From Deltaproteobacteria bacterium (GTDB lineage Bacteria > Myxococcota > Myxococcia > Myxococcales > Myxococcaceae): a stretch of DNA of 7,592 nt. The notes beneath the pieces were generated by a model, which did not search any database, was not told where the DNA came from, and saw nothing but the letters and a program-made list of their open reading frames with translations. Shown piece after piece: positions 1-6,834 of this stretch (positions are counted from its first letter, which is position 1; every line of letters begins with the position of its first letter). The stretch covers positions 1-7,592 of the forward strand of contig VGRA01000112.1 of NCBI GenBank assembly GCA_016875515.1. The letters are read 5' to 3'. A program made the position numbers and the translations under genes.

Positions 1-1262
1 CCGGGGACGAGTCGGCGGAGGAGCTGTCCGGGAACTGGGCGCTGCTGGACCTGCTGGAGGCGCTGCGGTGGGTGAAGCAGAACGCGGCGGCTTTCGGCGG
101 AGACCCGGACAACGTGACGCTCTTCGGCGAGTCTGCCGGGGGGCTCAACACCGCCTCGCTGCTCCTCTCGCCCCTGTCGAAGGGGCTGCTGCACCGGGCC
201 ATCATCCAGAGCGGCGGCTTCAGCCGGATGACGCCGGACGAGGGGGAGCGGTTCGCGGACGGGGCGCGGCCGGGCCACCGCAACAGCAGCAACGAGGTGC
301 TGGCGCGCGCGCTGGTGGCAGAAGGGCTGGCCCCGGACGCCAAGGCCGCCCGCACGCTGCTCACCACCACGCCGGGGCGACAGCTTGCAAGAACCCTCAA
401 GGCGCTCCCGCCGGCCGCGCTGCTGAAGGCCTACGCCGGAGCGCGCGGCGGCTGGATGCTGGACCTGCCGCAGTTGTTCCGGGACGGGGTGGTGGTGCCC
501 ACCGGGGAGCCGCTGGAGGTGCTGAAGTCCCCCGAGGGGTGGAACCCGGTGCCGGTGATGGTGGGCACCAATCGGGACGAGCAGAACCTGTTCCTGTTCA
601 TGGACCCGGCGCACGTGGAGCGGCGGTTCGGGATGTTCCCGCACGTGCTGGACCCGCCCAACTACCTGGCCACGGGGGAGTACCTGAGCCGGGCCTGGCG
701 CGTGGCCGGGGCGGAGCAGCCGGCGCTGGCCATGGTGCAGTCCGGCCACACGCAGGTGTTCGCCTACCGGTTTGACTGGGACGAGGAGCCGGTGGCGGCA
801 GGCACGGAGCTGTCCCGGTACCTGGGGGCGGCGCACGGGCTGGAGATACCGTTCGTCTTCGGCCACTTCCAGCTGGGGAGGTTGGGGAAGGTGCTCTTCA
901 CCGAGGAGAACCTGGCCGGGCGCGAGGCGCTCTCGCGCGCCCTGCGCGCCTACTGGGGGGCGTTCGCGCGGACGGGCTGGCCCTCCGTGGAGGAGCACCC
1001 GGCGTGGCGCCCGTTCAACGCCGCCCCGGGGGCGGACGCCTTCCTGGTGCTGGACACGCCTGGGGGCGGCGGCATCCGGATGGCGGGCGGGCTGGACTCC
1101 ACCGAGGCCCTGCTGGCGGACCTGGCGAAGGATCCGCGGCTGCCCACGGCGGAGGCCCGCTGCCGGGTGCGCCAGCAGCTGGTGGGCTGGCGGCGCGCGT
1201 TGACGGCAGAGCAGTACGCGGCGGTGGAGGAGTGCCGCCCCTTCGCCCTGTCCGCCCGCTGA
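1..1262 (+). CDS. Type-B carboxylesterase, C-terminal part (5' end outside window)
   Basis: An alpha/beta-hydrolase of the carboxylesterase type-B family (COesterase), which hydrolyses carboxylic ester bonds. The reading frame is already open at base 3 and gives 419 residues to a TGA stop. The family is usually about 500 residues or more, so roughly the first 100, including the oxyanion-hole glycines, lie outside the window. Visible landmarks in order: the block G-N-W-A-L-L-D followed by A-L-R-W-V-K-Q-N, then FGGDP and the nucleophile elbow GESAGG (Ser codon 132-134), the acidic member in GTNRDE (Glu codon 579-581), and the catalytic His in AAHGLEIPF (codon 834-836). The triad is therefore complete and the enzyme should be active. 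A GTG at 72 is internal, because the conserved block before it is in frame. Substrate and location cannot be told without the N-terminus. The next gene follows after 115 bp with its own ribosome site. Confidence 0.9.
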   Translation, partial: GDESAEELSGNWALLDLLEALRWVKQNAAAFGGDPDNVTLFGESAGGLNTASLLLSPLSKGLLHRAIIQSGGFSRMTPDEGERFADGARPGHRNSSNEVLARALVAEGLAPDAKAARTLLTTTPGRQLARTLKALPPAALLKAYAGARGGWMLDLPQLFRDGVVVPTGEPLEVLKSPEGWNPVPVMVGTNRDEQNLFLFMDPAHVERRFGMFPHVLDPPNYLATGEYLSRAWRVAGAEQPALAMVQSGHTQVFAYRFDWDEEPVAAGTELSRYLGAAHGLEIPFVFGHFQLGRLGKVLFTEENLAGREALSRALRAYWGAFARTGWPSVEEHPAWRPFNAAPGADAFLVLDTPGGGGIRMAGGLDSTEALLADLAKDPRLPTAEARCRVRQQLVGWRRALTAEQYAAVEECRPFALSAR

Positions 1263-1287
1263 CGGGGCCCCGGACTTCAGGGCCGTC
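1261..1287 (+). terminator. Weak hairpin after the esterase stop codon
   Basis: GGCCC (1266-1270) pairs with GGGCC (1280-1284) around a 9-base loop. An outer GAC/GTC pairing (1261-1263 with 1285-1287) is separated from it by a 2-base bulge. There is no T-rich tract after it. Its place directly at the esterase stop is right for transcription termination, but in DNA this GC-rich such stems arise by chance. A second small stem lies at 1301-1318 (AGCCG/CGGCT). Confidence 0.22.
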
Positions 1288-1368
1288 GCGCAGGGGTGCC
1301 AGCCGGGAGTTGGCGGCTCGTCCGCCCGGACGGGGCGAACTACCGTGACAGGGGTTCGTTCTCCTTCT

Positions 1369-1374
1369 GGAGGT
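1369..1374 (+). promoter_or_regulatory. Shine-Dalgarno site for the peptidoglycan-binding/lyase-like gene
   Basis: GGAGGT lies 3 bases before the ATG at 1378 (GGAGG, then T-CCC). This is a strong match to the anti-Shine-Dalgarno and decides the start in favour of ATG 1378 over the in-frame GTG at 1345, which has no comparable site. It is the best ribosome site in the window. Confidence 0.75.
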
Positions 1375-1377
1375 CCC

Positions 1378-2892
1378 ATGCCCGTCTCCTCGACGCAGCG
1401 CTCCCAGCTCACCCCGTCCGCCGGCATGCCCGCGCTCGGCGCCGAGCGTCTCCCCGCCGCTGGGCTGAGGCACGGGATGAAGGGGGCGGAGGTGCGGCAG
1501 CTGCAGGCCGCGCTGGTGAGGCTGGGCTTCATGACGGCGGAGCAGGTGGCCACCGGCCCCGGCACCTTCGGCCCCCGGACAAGGGCCGCGGTCGAGACGC
1601 TGCAGGCAGCCCTGGGCGCGAAGGTGACGGGCAGCTTCACCGCGGAGACGCGGGAGAAGCTGGCCGCGAAGCTGTCCCCGCCGGCCGTGGGCGAGCCACG
1701 GCCGCGCCCCCCGTCCACGGCGGCGAACACCGGTTCGAACCCCCCCCTCCGCAACACGGACCAGTTCGTGGGCCCCACCCGCGGCGGGGGCGCCACGGGC
1801 CAAGTGGTCCCCCCGGTCCGAAACGGCGTGGACAGCCAGGGGCTCCCCGCGGGCGCGGAGCTTCCGCTCGGCAACATGAACTGGGGCGTGGACCCATCCG
1901 GCAAGCCGTGGACGCCGCAGACGCTGGCCGCCGCCATGCAGACCCAGGCTGGGCTGGCCGCCTGGTACCAGAAGGCCTTCAAGAACGCGGAGCAGGCGCT
2001 CGGCCAGGAGTTCCCCGTGCTCGAGCGGTTCGACTCCGAGGGGCGGCTGAAGGGGGATCCCCGCAAGGAGCGGACGGCCGCCGCGCGCAAGACGTTCGAC
2101 CCGCTGTTCGCGCTCGCCCTCACCGCGCGCTTCGGCCCGCCGGAGCTGGCGGCCAAGGCCCAGGCCCGGGCCCTGCCGGTGCTGATGGGGTGGGTCAACA
2201 CCTACAAGCCCTCCGGCAACCCCATCAACGAGACCGACTTCCCGAAGCTGTTCCGCAGCCTGGAGCTCATGCGCCCGTTCATGACCGAGGCGCAGGTGAA
2301 GCAGACGCGCGGCTGGCTGCGCGAGTTCATCGACGTGCACGACCGGGTGGAACTGCAGGGGCTGTGCAAGGTGAACAATTGGTACGACTGGCGCCTGGCC
2401 ATCCAGGGCGCGGCGGCGAAGGCGCTCGGCAACGACAAGCTGCTCGCCCGCGTCCGCAAGGACCTGAACGCCCAGGTGGCGCACAGCGTGCGCAACGACG
2501 GCAGCAGCTTCGACTTCCACCACCGGGACGCGCTGCACTACCACCTGTACACCCTGCGCGCCTGGACCACGCTCGCCTCCGTGGCCCCGGATGCCTTCAC
2601 CCCCAAGGCGCGGGCAGAGGTGCTCAAGTCCATCGAGTTCCTGCGGCCGTACTACGAGGGGCGCAAGACGCACATCGAGTTCGCCAACACCCAGGTCGCC
2701 TTCGACAAGGCGCGCGCGCGCAACGGCGAGGAGACGTACGTCCCCCACCCGTGGGATCCGAAGGAGGCCAACTCGCTGCTCCAGCAGGCGCGGGCCGTGT
2801 TCCCGGAGATCCGGGACTGGACGGCGGGCGCCATGGAACGCAACGAGGGGCTGGCCGGGGAGCTCATGGTCGCCCAGCTGCTGCTCAACTAG
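1378..2892 (+). CDS. Peptidoglycan-binding domain fused to alginate-lyase-like domain
   Basis: 504 residues, starting at the ATG after a strong GGAGG. Residues about 30-98 form a PG_binding_1 domain: L-R-H-G-M-K-G-A-E-V-R-Q-L-Q, then GTFGPRTRAAV and a closing V-T-G-S-F-T-A-E-T helix. Residues about 100-165 are a Pro/Gly-rich linker. Residues about 175-504 resemble the alpha-barrel alginate lyase family (PF05426-like): NNW at 333-335, W338, then NDGSSFDF (373-380) and RDALHYH (383-389) with Tyr391. Asn, Arg and Tyr of the lyase active site thus have candidates. The His that follows the Asn pair in classical AlgL (NNH) reads Trp335 here, so activity or substrate may differ. No signal peptide or membrane segment is visible, odd for a wall- or polysaccharide-acting protein; export by a dedicated machine or lysis release is possible. 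The PG-binding call is firm; the lyase call is moderate and the substrate unknown. The gene ends 3 bp from the convergent catalase-like gene. Confidence 0.8.
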   Translation: MPVSSTQRSQLTPSAGMPALGAERLPAAGLRHGMKGAEVRQLQAALVRLGFMTAEQVATGPGTFGPRTRAAVETLQAALGAKVTGSFTAETREKLAAKLSPPAVGEPRPRPPSTAANTGSNPPLRNTDQFVGPTRGGGATGQVVPPVRNGVDSQGLPAGAELPLGNMNWGVDPSGKPWTPQTLAAAMQTQAGLAAWYQKAFKNAEQALGQEFPVLERFDSEGRLKGDPRKERTAAARKTFDPLFALALTARFGPPELAAKAQARALPVLMGWVNTYKPSGNPINETDFPKLFRSLELMRPFMTEAQVKQTRGWLREFIDVHDRVELQGLCKVNNWYDWRLAIQGAAAKALGNDKLLARVRKDLNAQVAHSVRNDGSSFDFHHRDALHYHLYTLRAWTTLASVAPDAFTPKARAEVLKSIEFLRPYYEGRKTHIEFANTQVAFDKARARNGEETYVPHPWDPKEANSLLQQARAVFPEIRDWTAGAMERNEGLAGELMVAQLLLN

Positions 2893-2895
2893 CGG

Positions 2896-4074
2896 CTACG
2901 GCCGAGGCGCTGCGGGCGCGTCGAAACCCTCGAAGCCGGTGGGCTCGTACCCGCCGGAGCGGCCGGCGCGGCTGGCGTCGTAGACGAACCGGCGGGCGCG
3001 GTTGATGTGGCCCATGGGCTGGTGGGCCGTCAGCCCGTGCCACGGGTTGTAGGAGAGCTTCTCGCAGAACTGCTCCCGGCGCTCGCCGGTGATGTCCTGC
3101 GGCGGCAGCCGGAGGTCCCCCACGTGCACGGGCGGAGCGTCCTGCTCCTTCCACTCGCGCGAGGCGTGCTCGATGGGCGTCCGCTCCGGGTCCGCCTGGA
3201 ACTGCACGTAGAAGCTGAAGCACATGCCCGCCGCCGCCGCCGCTTGAAGGTCCTTGCGGAGGTAGTCTGGATCCTTGCGGTCCAGCGGCTTGCGCTCGGC
3301 CGTGCCCGCGCAGGGCTTGCTGGTGAACTTCACCGCCTGGTGGGCGCCCAGGTGGAACGCGCCGCCGCCCCAGTATTGGGCGGTGGCGGCGGACGGGATG
3401 GGGTCCGTCTTGAGCAGCGCGGGAGCCGCGGTGTTCGGGTGGCCGGCGGCGAACAGCAGGCCTGACACGCGCCCCTTCTCGTTCTCGTGGGCGAACACCA
3501 TGAACTCCTCGGCGTTGCGCCCCACGGGGGTGGGGGCGTTGGTCATCAGGAATTCCTGCGTGGCCTTCTCGTCCTGCATGGAGCGCGGGCCGGTCACGCC
3601 CATCAGCTTCACGGCCATGCCGCGCGCGTCCAGCTCGTCGTCCGCCTGCCGCCAGCCCACGCCGTTGGAGAAGCGCACCCAGACCGGCCACGGCCCCTGC
3701 CCGTCCGCAAAGACGCCGAAGCGCACGCGCGCGTCCCGGTCCGCCTTCAGCTCGAAGGTGCCGTACGCGCACCCGTGCGCCTTGCCGTGGAAGCCGCGCT
3801 GCACGGGCTGGCCGCGGGAGGAGGTCTGCTTCGTCTGCAGCGCCTGGATCTGCTCGGCGAAGAGCGCGAAGCGCCTCTGCTCCTCCGCGCAGCTGCCCAG
3901 GCAGTACTCGGTGTTGAGCGACTCGGCCTCCGGGGCGGGCGGCTCCTGCGGCGGGGCCGGCGCATCCGCGGGCTTCACGGCCGCCACCGCGGCGGGCTGC
4001 GAGACGGCGCGGACGCCCGCGCAGCTGGTGGCAGCGAGCGCAGCGAGGGAGGTTGCAAGGACGTGCGTGTGCAT
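2896..4074 (-). CDS. Catalase-family heme protein with lipoprotein-like leader
   Basis: 392 residues, a catalase-superfamily heme protein of the shorter, catalase-like kind rather than a full-length catalase of about 480 residues or more. The expected landmarks appear in order: RGFHGKAHG (distal His96), V-R-F-S-N-G (133-138), RGMAVKL (151-157), E-F-L-M-T-N-A-P (174-181, Asn179 at the distal Asn position), and near the C-terminus INRARRFVY, giving an R361-x-x-x-Y365 proximal heme-ligand motif. The likely chemistry is peroxide dismutation or another peroxide-dependent heme reaction. Residues 1-18 (ending A-A-T-S-C) are hydrophobic with a loose lipobox at Cys18 but carry only His in the n-region, so lipidation is probable, not certain. 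A Pro/Ala-rich linker (about 20-50) precedes the domain. ATG 4074 lies 19 bp after the stop of the upstream repeat lipoprotein. No Shine-Dalgarno is visible, so translation may be coupled or leaderless-like. The frame stays open far upstream, but that part overlaps the repeat gene and is a shadow. Confidence 0.85.
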   Translation of the reverse strand: MHTHVLATSLAALAATSCAGVRAVSQPAAVAAVKPADAPAPPQEPPAPEAESLNTEYCLGSCAEEQRRFALFAEQIQALQTKQTSSRGQPVQRGFHGKAHGCAYGTFELKADRDARVRFGVFADGQGPWPVWVRFSNGVGWRQADDELDARGMAVKLMGVTGPRSMQDEKATQEFLMTNAPTPVGRNAEEFMVFAHENEKGRVSGLLFAAGHPNTAAPALLKTDPIPSAATAQYWGGGAFHLGAHQAVKFTSKPCAGTAERKPLDRKDPDYLRKDLQAAAAAGMCFSFYVQFQADPERTPIEHASREWKEQDAPPVHVGDLRLPPQDITGERREQFCEKLSYNPWHGLTAHQPMGHINRARRFVYDASRAGRSGGYEPTGFEGFDAPAAPRP

Positions 4075-4093
4075 CGGGCGTTGGTCCGAAACG

Positions 4094-6403
4094 TCAGGGG
4101 ACGAACAGGACAACTCCACCGTCAGCGTCCATCCAGAGGCCGCGGGCCTGCGGGGACGCGGTGCCCACCGGGTTGCGAAGCGCACCGTCCACCGGCGGGA
4201 CGAGCGTCTCCGTCCCCTTGATCCACGTGTCGTCCCCGGCGGCGTCCAGCACCACGCCCACGGTGGGGCGGCCGGCGCGGAAGCTGTCCTGGTTGGTCTC
4301 GCCGAAGGCGGCGAGCGCATTGCCGCCCGGGGCGTCGTAGGTGTCGTTCCCGGCGAGGTCCACGAGCAGCCCCCAGCCGTTGGCGTTGCCTGCGCCCAGG
4401 CCCAGCCCGGGGGCGCGGTACACGTCGTCGCCCGCGTCGTCCCAGAGGAAGGAGACGGAGAAGTCGTGGCCAATGGCAACGGAGGTCCCCACCGGGCGCC
4501 ACGTGTCGTTTCCGTGCTGGTCGTTGCCGCCGCGGTCCCGGAACGTGGAGAGGGCGAAGTGGGCGGTGGCCCCGTCCACGTAGTAGAGGCCGTCGTACTG
4601 GTCGTCCCCGCCGTCGTCGTCGAAGACGCCCAGTCCGAACCAGTAGCCCGTCCCGCGGGCAAACACGCTGGCGAGGTAGCGGTCCTTGCCCGCCCCGCGG
4701 TCCACCAGCAGGCCGATGCCGCCGCCGGCGGCCCCGGAGGCCTGAGAGTTGCCGCGGATGCCGCGGCCGGCCCCCTGCACCATGGAGTTGTTGCCGGTGC
4801 CCTTCATTTGGACGGTGAAATACAGCGGGTCCCCGCCCCGGGCTGGATCTCCCACGTCCGCGAGGTAGGCGTCGTCGCCGGCGTCGTCCAGCAGCGCGCC
4901 CGCGCCGGAGATGGAGCCGTGGCCCTGGGCCATGGACCAGCTCTTGTAGGTGTCGTTGCCGGAGACGTCCCGCAACAAGCCGATGCCGAATGTCCCCGTC
5001 CCCTGCCCACCCACCTCCAGCGCGTAGGTGTCGTTGCCGGCGCCGTCGAACAGCACCCCCACGCCCATGGCGCCGTAGCCCTGGGAGGCAGCGAGCGACC
5101 GGTAGCTGTCATTGCCGGAGACGTCCCACAGCACGCCCACGCCGAGCCGGCCCGCCCCCTGCCGCGGCGTGGTGCTGCGGGTGACAGCGGTCTGCCCCTG
5201 GGCCGCGTCCCCTTCCGCGTACCGGCCGGCGCCGTCCGAGGGGAGGCGGTTGCCCGTGTCGGTGGCCACCGGGACTTCCGGGTAGCCGTAGGCATCATCC
5301 CCCCCGAGGTCCACGGCCACCGCGGCCGACAGCACCGCCCCGTCCGCGGCCCCCACGGGGGCCCGGTAGGTGTCCGCGCCGCCCGTGTCGAACAGCACGG
5401 CCGGGGCCGCTCCCTCCACCAGGTGCGCCCCGGGGCCGTGGAAGACGACGCGGCCAGCGGGAGTGGCCAGGTCCACGTCCGGGAGGGCCAGCCCCGCGAA
5501 GCGCTCCAGGTGGGCCTGCTCCACGGCGTCCACCACGTCCCGGCAGGCCTGGAACCAGGAGGTCCAGTCCAGCCCGCCCTGCTCCACGGGGCCCGCAAGG
5601 CCGGTGCGCACCCGATTATTGGCAAAGTTGAACATGCCCAACTGCGGGTCCGGCACCACCACGCTGCCGGCCAGCCGCGCCAGCATGGGGATGTCCTGAC
5701 CAGCGAACAGCACGGCGCGCAGGGTGCGCACGTTCTGCATGGACTCGAGGATGGGGAGCCACGCGGCGAGCACCTCGACGGGGAGCTTCGCCAGCTCGGC
5801 GCGGACGGCGGGCGAGCCGTCCCCGAGCAGCTCCGCGGCGGCCTTGGCCACGTCTGCGGGCGCGGGAGAAGCCAGCGGCGCCTCGAGCAGCGGGTGGTCC
5901 AGCTTCGCCGAGAGCTGCTCCACGGTGCGCGTCACGGCGCGCGGGGCGGACGCCGCAGGGAGTGCATCCACCAGCCGGTTGCTGAAGCCCATGAGCCCCA
6001 GCGGCCGGTTGAGCAGCCCGTCCACGAAGGAGAGGCGGAAGGGGTCCGCGGGGATGTCCCCGGGGAACGCCGGCAGGAAGGGCTGCGGCACGGCGGAGCA
6101 GCGGTCCCAGCTGCCGGCGTCCAGCAGCTCGGCCACGAGATCCCTCCCCTGCAGCGGCACCACCCGGCAGTCCCCGGCGGGGACGCACGCCTCGGCGCCG
6201 GGCGCGGCAGGTCGGGCAACGCAGGCCTGCTCGGCGGTGCAGGTGAGCTCGCCGCAGTTGGGCGGCGGCGGGGCGCCGGCATCTTCCACCGCGCCGGCGT
6301 CCGGCGAGGACGGGCCCGGCTGGGAGTCGTCCGGCAGGGAGGGCCCCGCCGGACGGCTGCACGCGAGAATGAACAACAGGAAGGGACTCAGTGTGAGGCG
6401 CAT
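4094..6403 (-). CDS. Large lipoprotein with D-x-x-G-N-D-x-Y repeats, family not recognised
   Basis: 769 residues. The leader MRLTLSPFLLFILAC has a clear lipobox (I-L-A-C, Cys15). A Pro/Asp/Ala/Gly linker (16-48) follows, then a cysteine-rich segment (Cys 50, 55, 61, 73, 79 and later 102) of the EGF-like style common in myxobacterial lipoproteins. Residues about 85-330 look alpha-helical and match no family I can name. Residues 336-727 carry 12 copies of D-x-x-G-[N/D/A/K]-D-x-[Y/W/H], mostly 26-28 residues apart, separated by glycine-rich G-x-G and Q-G-x-G stretches; this suggests a beta-solenoid or beta-helix with acidic turns that could bind calcium. No enzyme motif was found. It is middle gene of the probable cytochrome/repeat/catalase operon, 29 bp after the cytochrome gene. 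The start is chosen by the lipoprotein leader; the frame runs open much further upstream, but that part overlaps other genes. No good Shine-Dalgarno is seen. Scaffold or surface protein is an inference only. Confidence 0.85.
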   Translation of the reverse strand: MRLTLSPFLLFILACSRPAGPSLPDDSQPGPSSPDAGAVEDAGAPPPPNCGELTCTAEQACVARPAAPGAEACVPAGDCRVVPLQGRDLVAELLDAGSWDRCSAVPQPFLPAFPGDIPADPFRLSFVDGLLNRPLGLMGFSNRLVDALPAASAPRAVTRTVEQLSAKLDHPLLEAPLASPAPADVAKAAAELLGDGSPAVRAELAKLPVEVLAAWLPILESMQNVRTLRAVLFAGQDIPMLARLAGSVVVPDPQLGMFNFANNRVRTGLAGPVEQGGLDWTSWFQACRDVVDAVEQAHLERFAGLALPDVDLATPAGRVVFHGPGAHLVEGAAPAVLFDTGGADTYRAPVGAADGAVLSAAVAVDLGGDDAYGYPEVPVATDTGNRLPSDGAGRYAEGDAAQGQTAVTRSTTPRQGAGRLGVGVLWDVSGNDSYRSLAASQGYGAMGVGVLFDGAGNDTYALEVGGQGTGTFGIGLLRDVSGNDTYKSWSMAQGHGSISGAGALLDDAGDDAYLADVGDPARGGDPLYFTVQMKGTGNNSMVQGAGRGIRGNSQASGAAGGGIGLLVDRGAGKDRYLASVFARGTGYWFGLGVFDDDGGDDQYDGLYYVDGATAHFALSTFRDRGGNDQHGNDTWRPVGTSVAIGHDFSVSFLWDDAGDDVYRAPGLGLGAGNANGWGLLVDLAGNDTYDAPGGNALAAFGETNQDSFRAGRPTVGVVLDAAGDDTWIKGTETLVPPVDGALRNPVGTASPQARGLWMDADGGVVLFVP
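4223..5398 (-). repeat. Coding repeat array: 12 units with core D-x-x-G-N-D-x-Y
   Basis: Within the repeat lipoprotein the first Asp of each core is at residues 339, 365, 427, 453, 479, 506, 568, 596, 623, 655, 682 and 720. Intervals are 26, 62, 26, 26, 27, 62, 28, 27, 32, 27 and 38. The typical unit is a hydrophobic strand (G-V-G-V-L-F-D), an acidic turn (G-N-D), an aromatic strand (T-Y), then a glycine-rich segment with Q-G-x-G. The two 62-residue gaps fit two units with one degenerate core plus an insertion. At DNA level the copies share stretches such as GTAGGTGTCGTTGCCGG on the plus strand, pointing to internal duplication. Confidence 0.85.
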
Positions 6404-6432
6404 GGCCCCCGGAGGGTTACCACAAAGCCGCC

Positions 6433-6798
6433 CTACTTCCCGAAGGTGGCCTTCATGTACGCGTACAGGTCCGCGACGGCCTGGTCCTCCAGCGAGCCGA
6501 AGGCGGGCATGTTCGTGCCCTTCCCGCCCAGCACCACGTTGATGATCTCCACCTTGGAGTCGCTCTTCATCGGCCCGTTGAGCGCCACGCCGGCGTAGGT
6601 GCCCTGCCCGTTGGCCCCGTGGCAGCCGGAGCAGCCGTTGTTCTCGTACTGGAGCTGCCCCGCGGCGACGTCCCCGGTGAGCGCCGCAACCCGGTCCGCG
6701 CGCGTCTGGACTCCGGCGTCCGTGGCAGGGGTGTCGCTGCCGCCACCGCAGCCGGCGAGCGCGAGGGAGAGGGCGAGCGAGGAAAGGGAAATCCGCAT
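6433..6798 (-). CDS. Small cytochrome c lipoprotein
   Basis: 121 residues. The leader runs to a textbook lipobox L14-A-G-C17, followed by a Gly/Ser/Asp/Thr linker, so the protein should be exported and lipid-anchored. The mature part is one class I cytochrome c domain of about 85 residues: heme-attachment motif C56-S-G-C-H60, Asn-Gly-Gln-Gly after it, Met97 in N-M-P-A-F as the sixth iron ligand, and a C-terminal helix (E-D-Q-A-V-A-D-L-Y-A-Y-M-K). It should carry single electrons in the periplasm or at the outer membrane. ATG 6798 is chosen because it starts the signal peptide and has GGAG 9 bases before it; an earlier in-frame start at 6888 would put 30 non-signal residues in front. It is the first gene of the probable operon with the repeat lipoprotein and the catalase-like protein. 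Its redox partners are unknown. Confidence 0.92.
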   Translation of the reverse strand: MRISLSSLALSLALAGCGGGSDTPATDAGVQTRADRVAALTGDVAAGQLQYENNGCSGCHGANGQGTYAGVALNGPMKSDSKVEIINVVLGGKGTNMPAFGSLEDQAVADLYAYMKATFGK

Positions 6799-6807
6799 GG
6801 CCGAGGG

Positions 6808-6811
6808 CTCC
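6808..6811 (-). promoter_or_regulatory. Shine-Dalgarno site for the cytochrome c gene
   Basis: GGAG on the minus strand, 9 bases before the ATG at 6798. It supports that start over the upstream in-frame start at 6888. The two downstream genes of the cluster have no comparable site. Confidence 0.5.
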
Positions 6812-6834
6812 GGGGGGGAGGAACGGCGTGGCTT

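Noticed and set aside
1345..1377. GTG at 1345 as start of the peptidoglycan-binding/lyase-like gene
   Set aside because: It has no ribosome site, while GGAGG sits just before the ATG at 1378. The eleven added residues show no motif.
1015..2748. 577-residue minus-strand frame opposite the esterase and lyase-like genes
   Set aside because: It overlaps two well-supported genes on the other strand and shows no motif, only an Arg/Gly/Ala/Leu-rich composition typical of a shadow frame.
4075..4662. Upstream extension of the catalase-like frame to 588 residues
   Set aside because: The added part is Thr/Arg/Pro-rich low-complexity sequence that overlaps the repeat lipoprotein out of frame. ATG 4074 begins a hydrophobic leader.
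4223..5398. CRISPR-like or intergenic repeat reading of the recurring GTAGGTGTCGTTGCC-type sequences
   Set aside because: The copies are imperfect, irregularly spaced and stay in the codon phase of a single reading frame, so they reflect protein repeats.
4223..5398. RTX (hemolysin-type) calcium-binding repeats
   Set aside because: The G-N-D turns resemble RTX, but RTX has a 9-residue period G-G-x-G-x-D-x-U-x. Here the period is 26-28 residues with one acidic turn each, and the protein has a lipoprotein leader, not a C-terminal type I secretion signal.
3275..6598. 1107-residue open frame on the plus strand opposite the repeat and catalase-like genes
   Set aside because: It is antisense to three genes with clear signal peptides and motifs, has low-complexity Ala/Gly/Arg composition and no domain I recognise. 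Long stop-free antisense frames are expected at this GC content.
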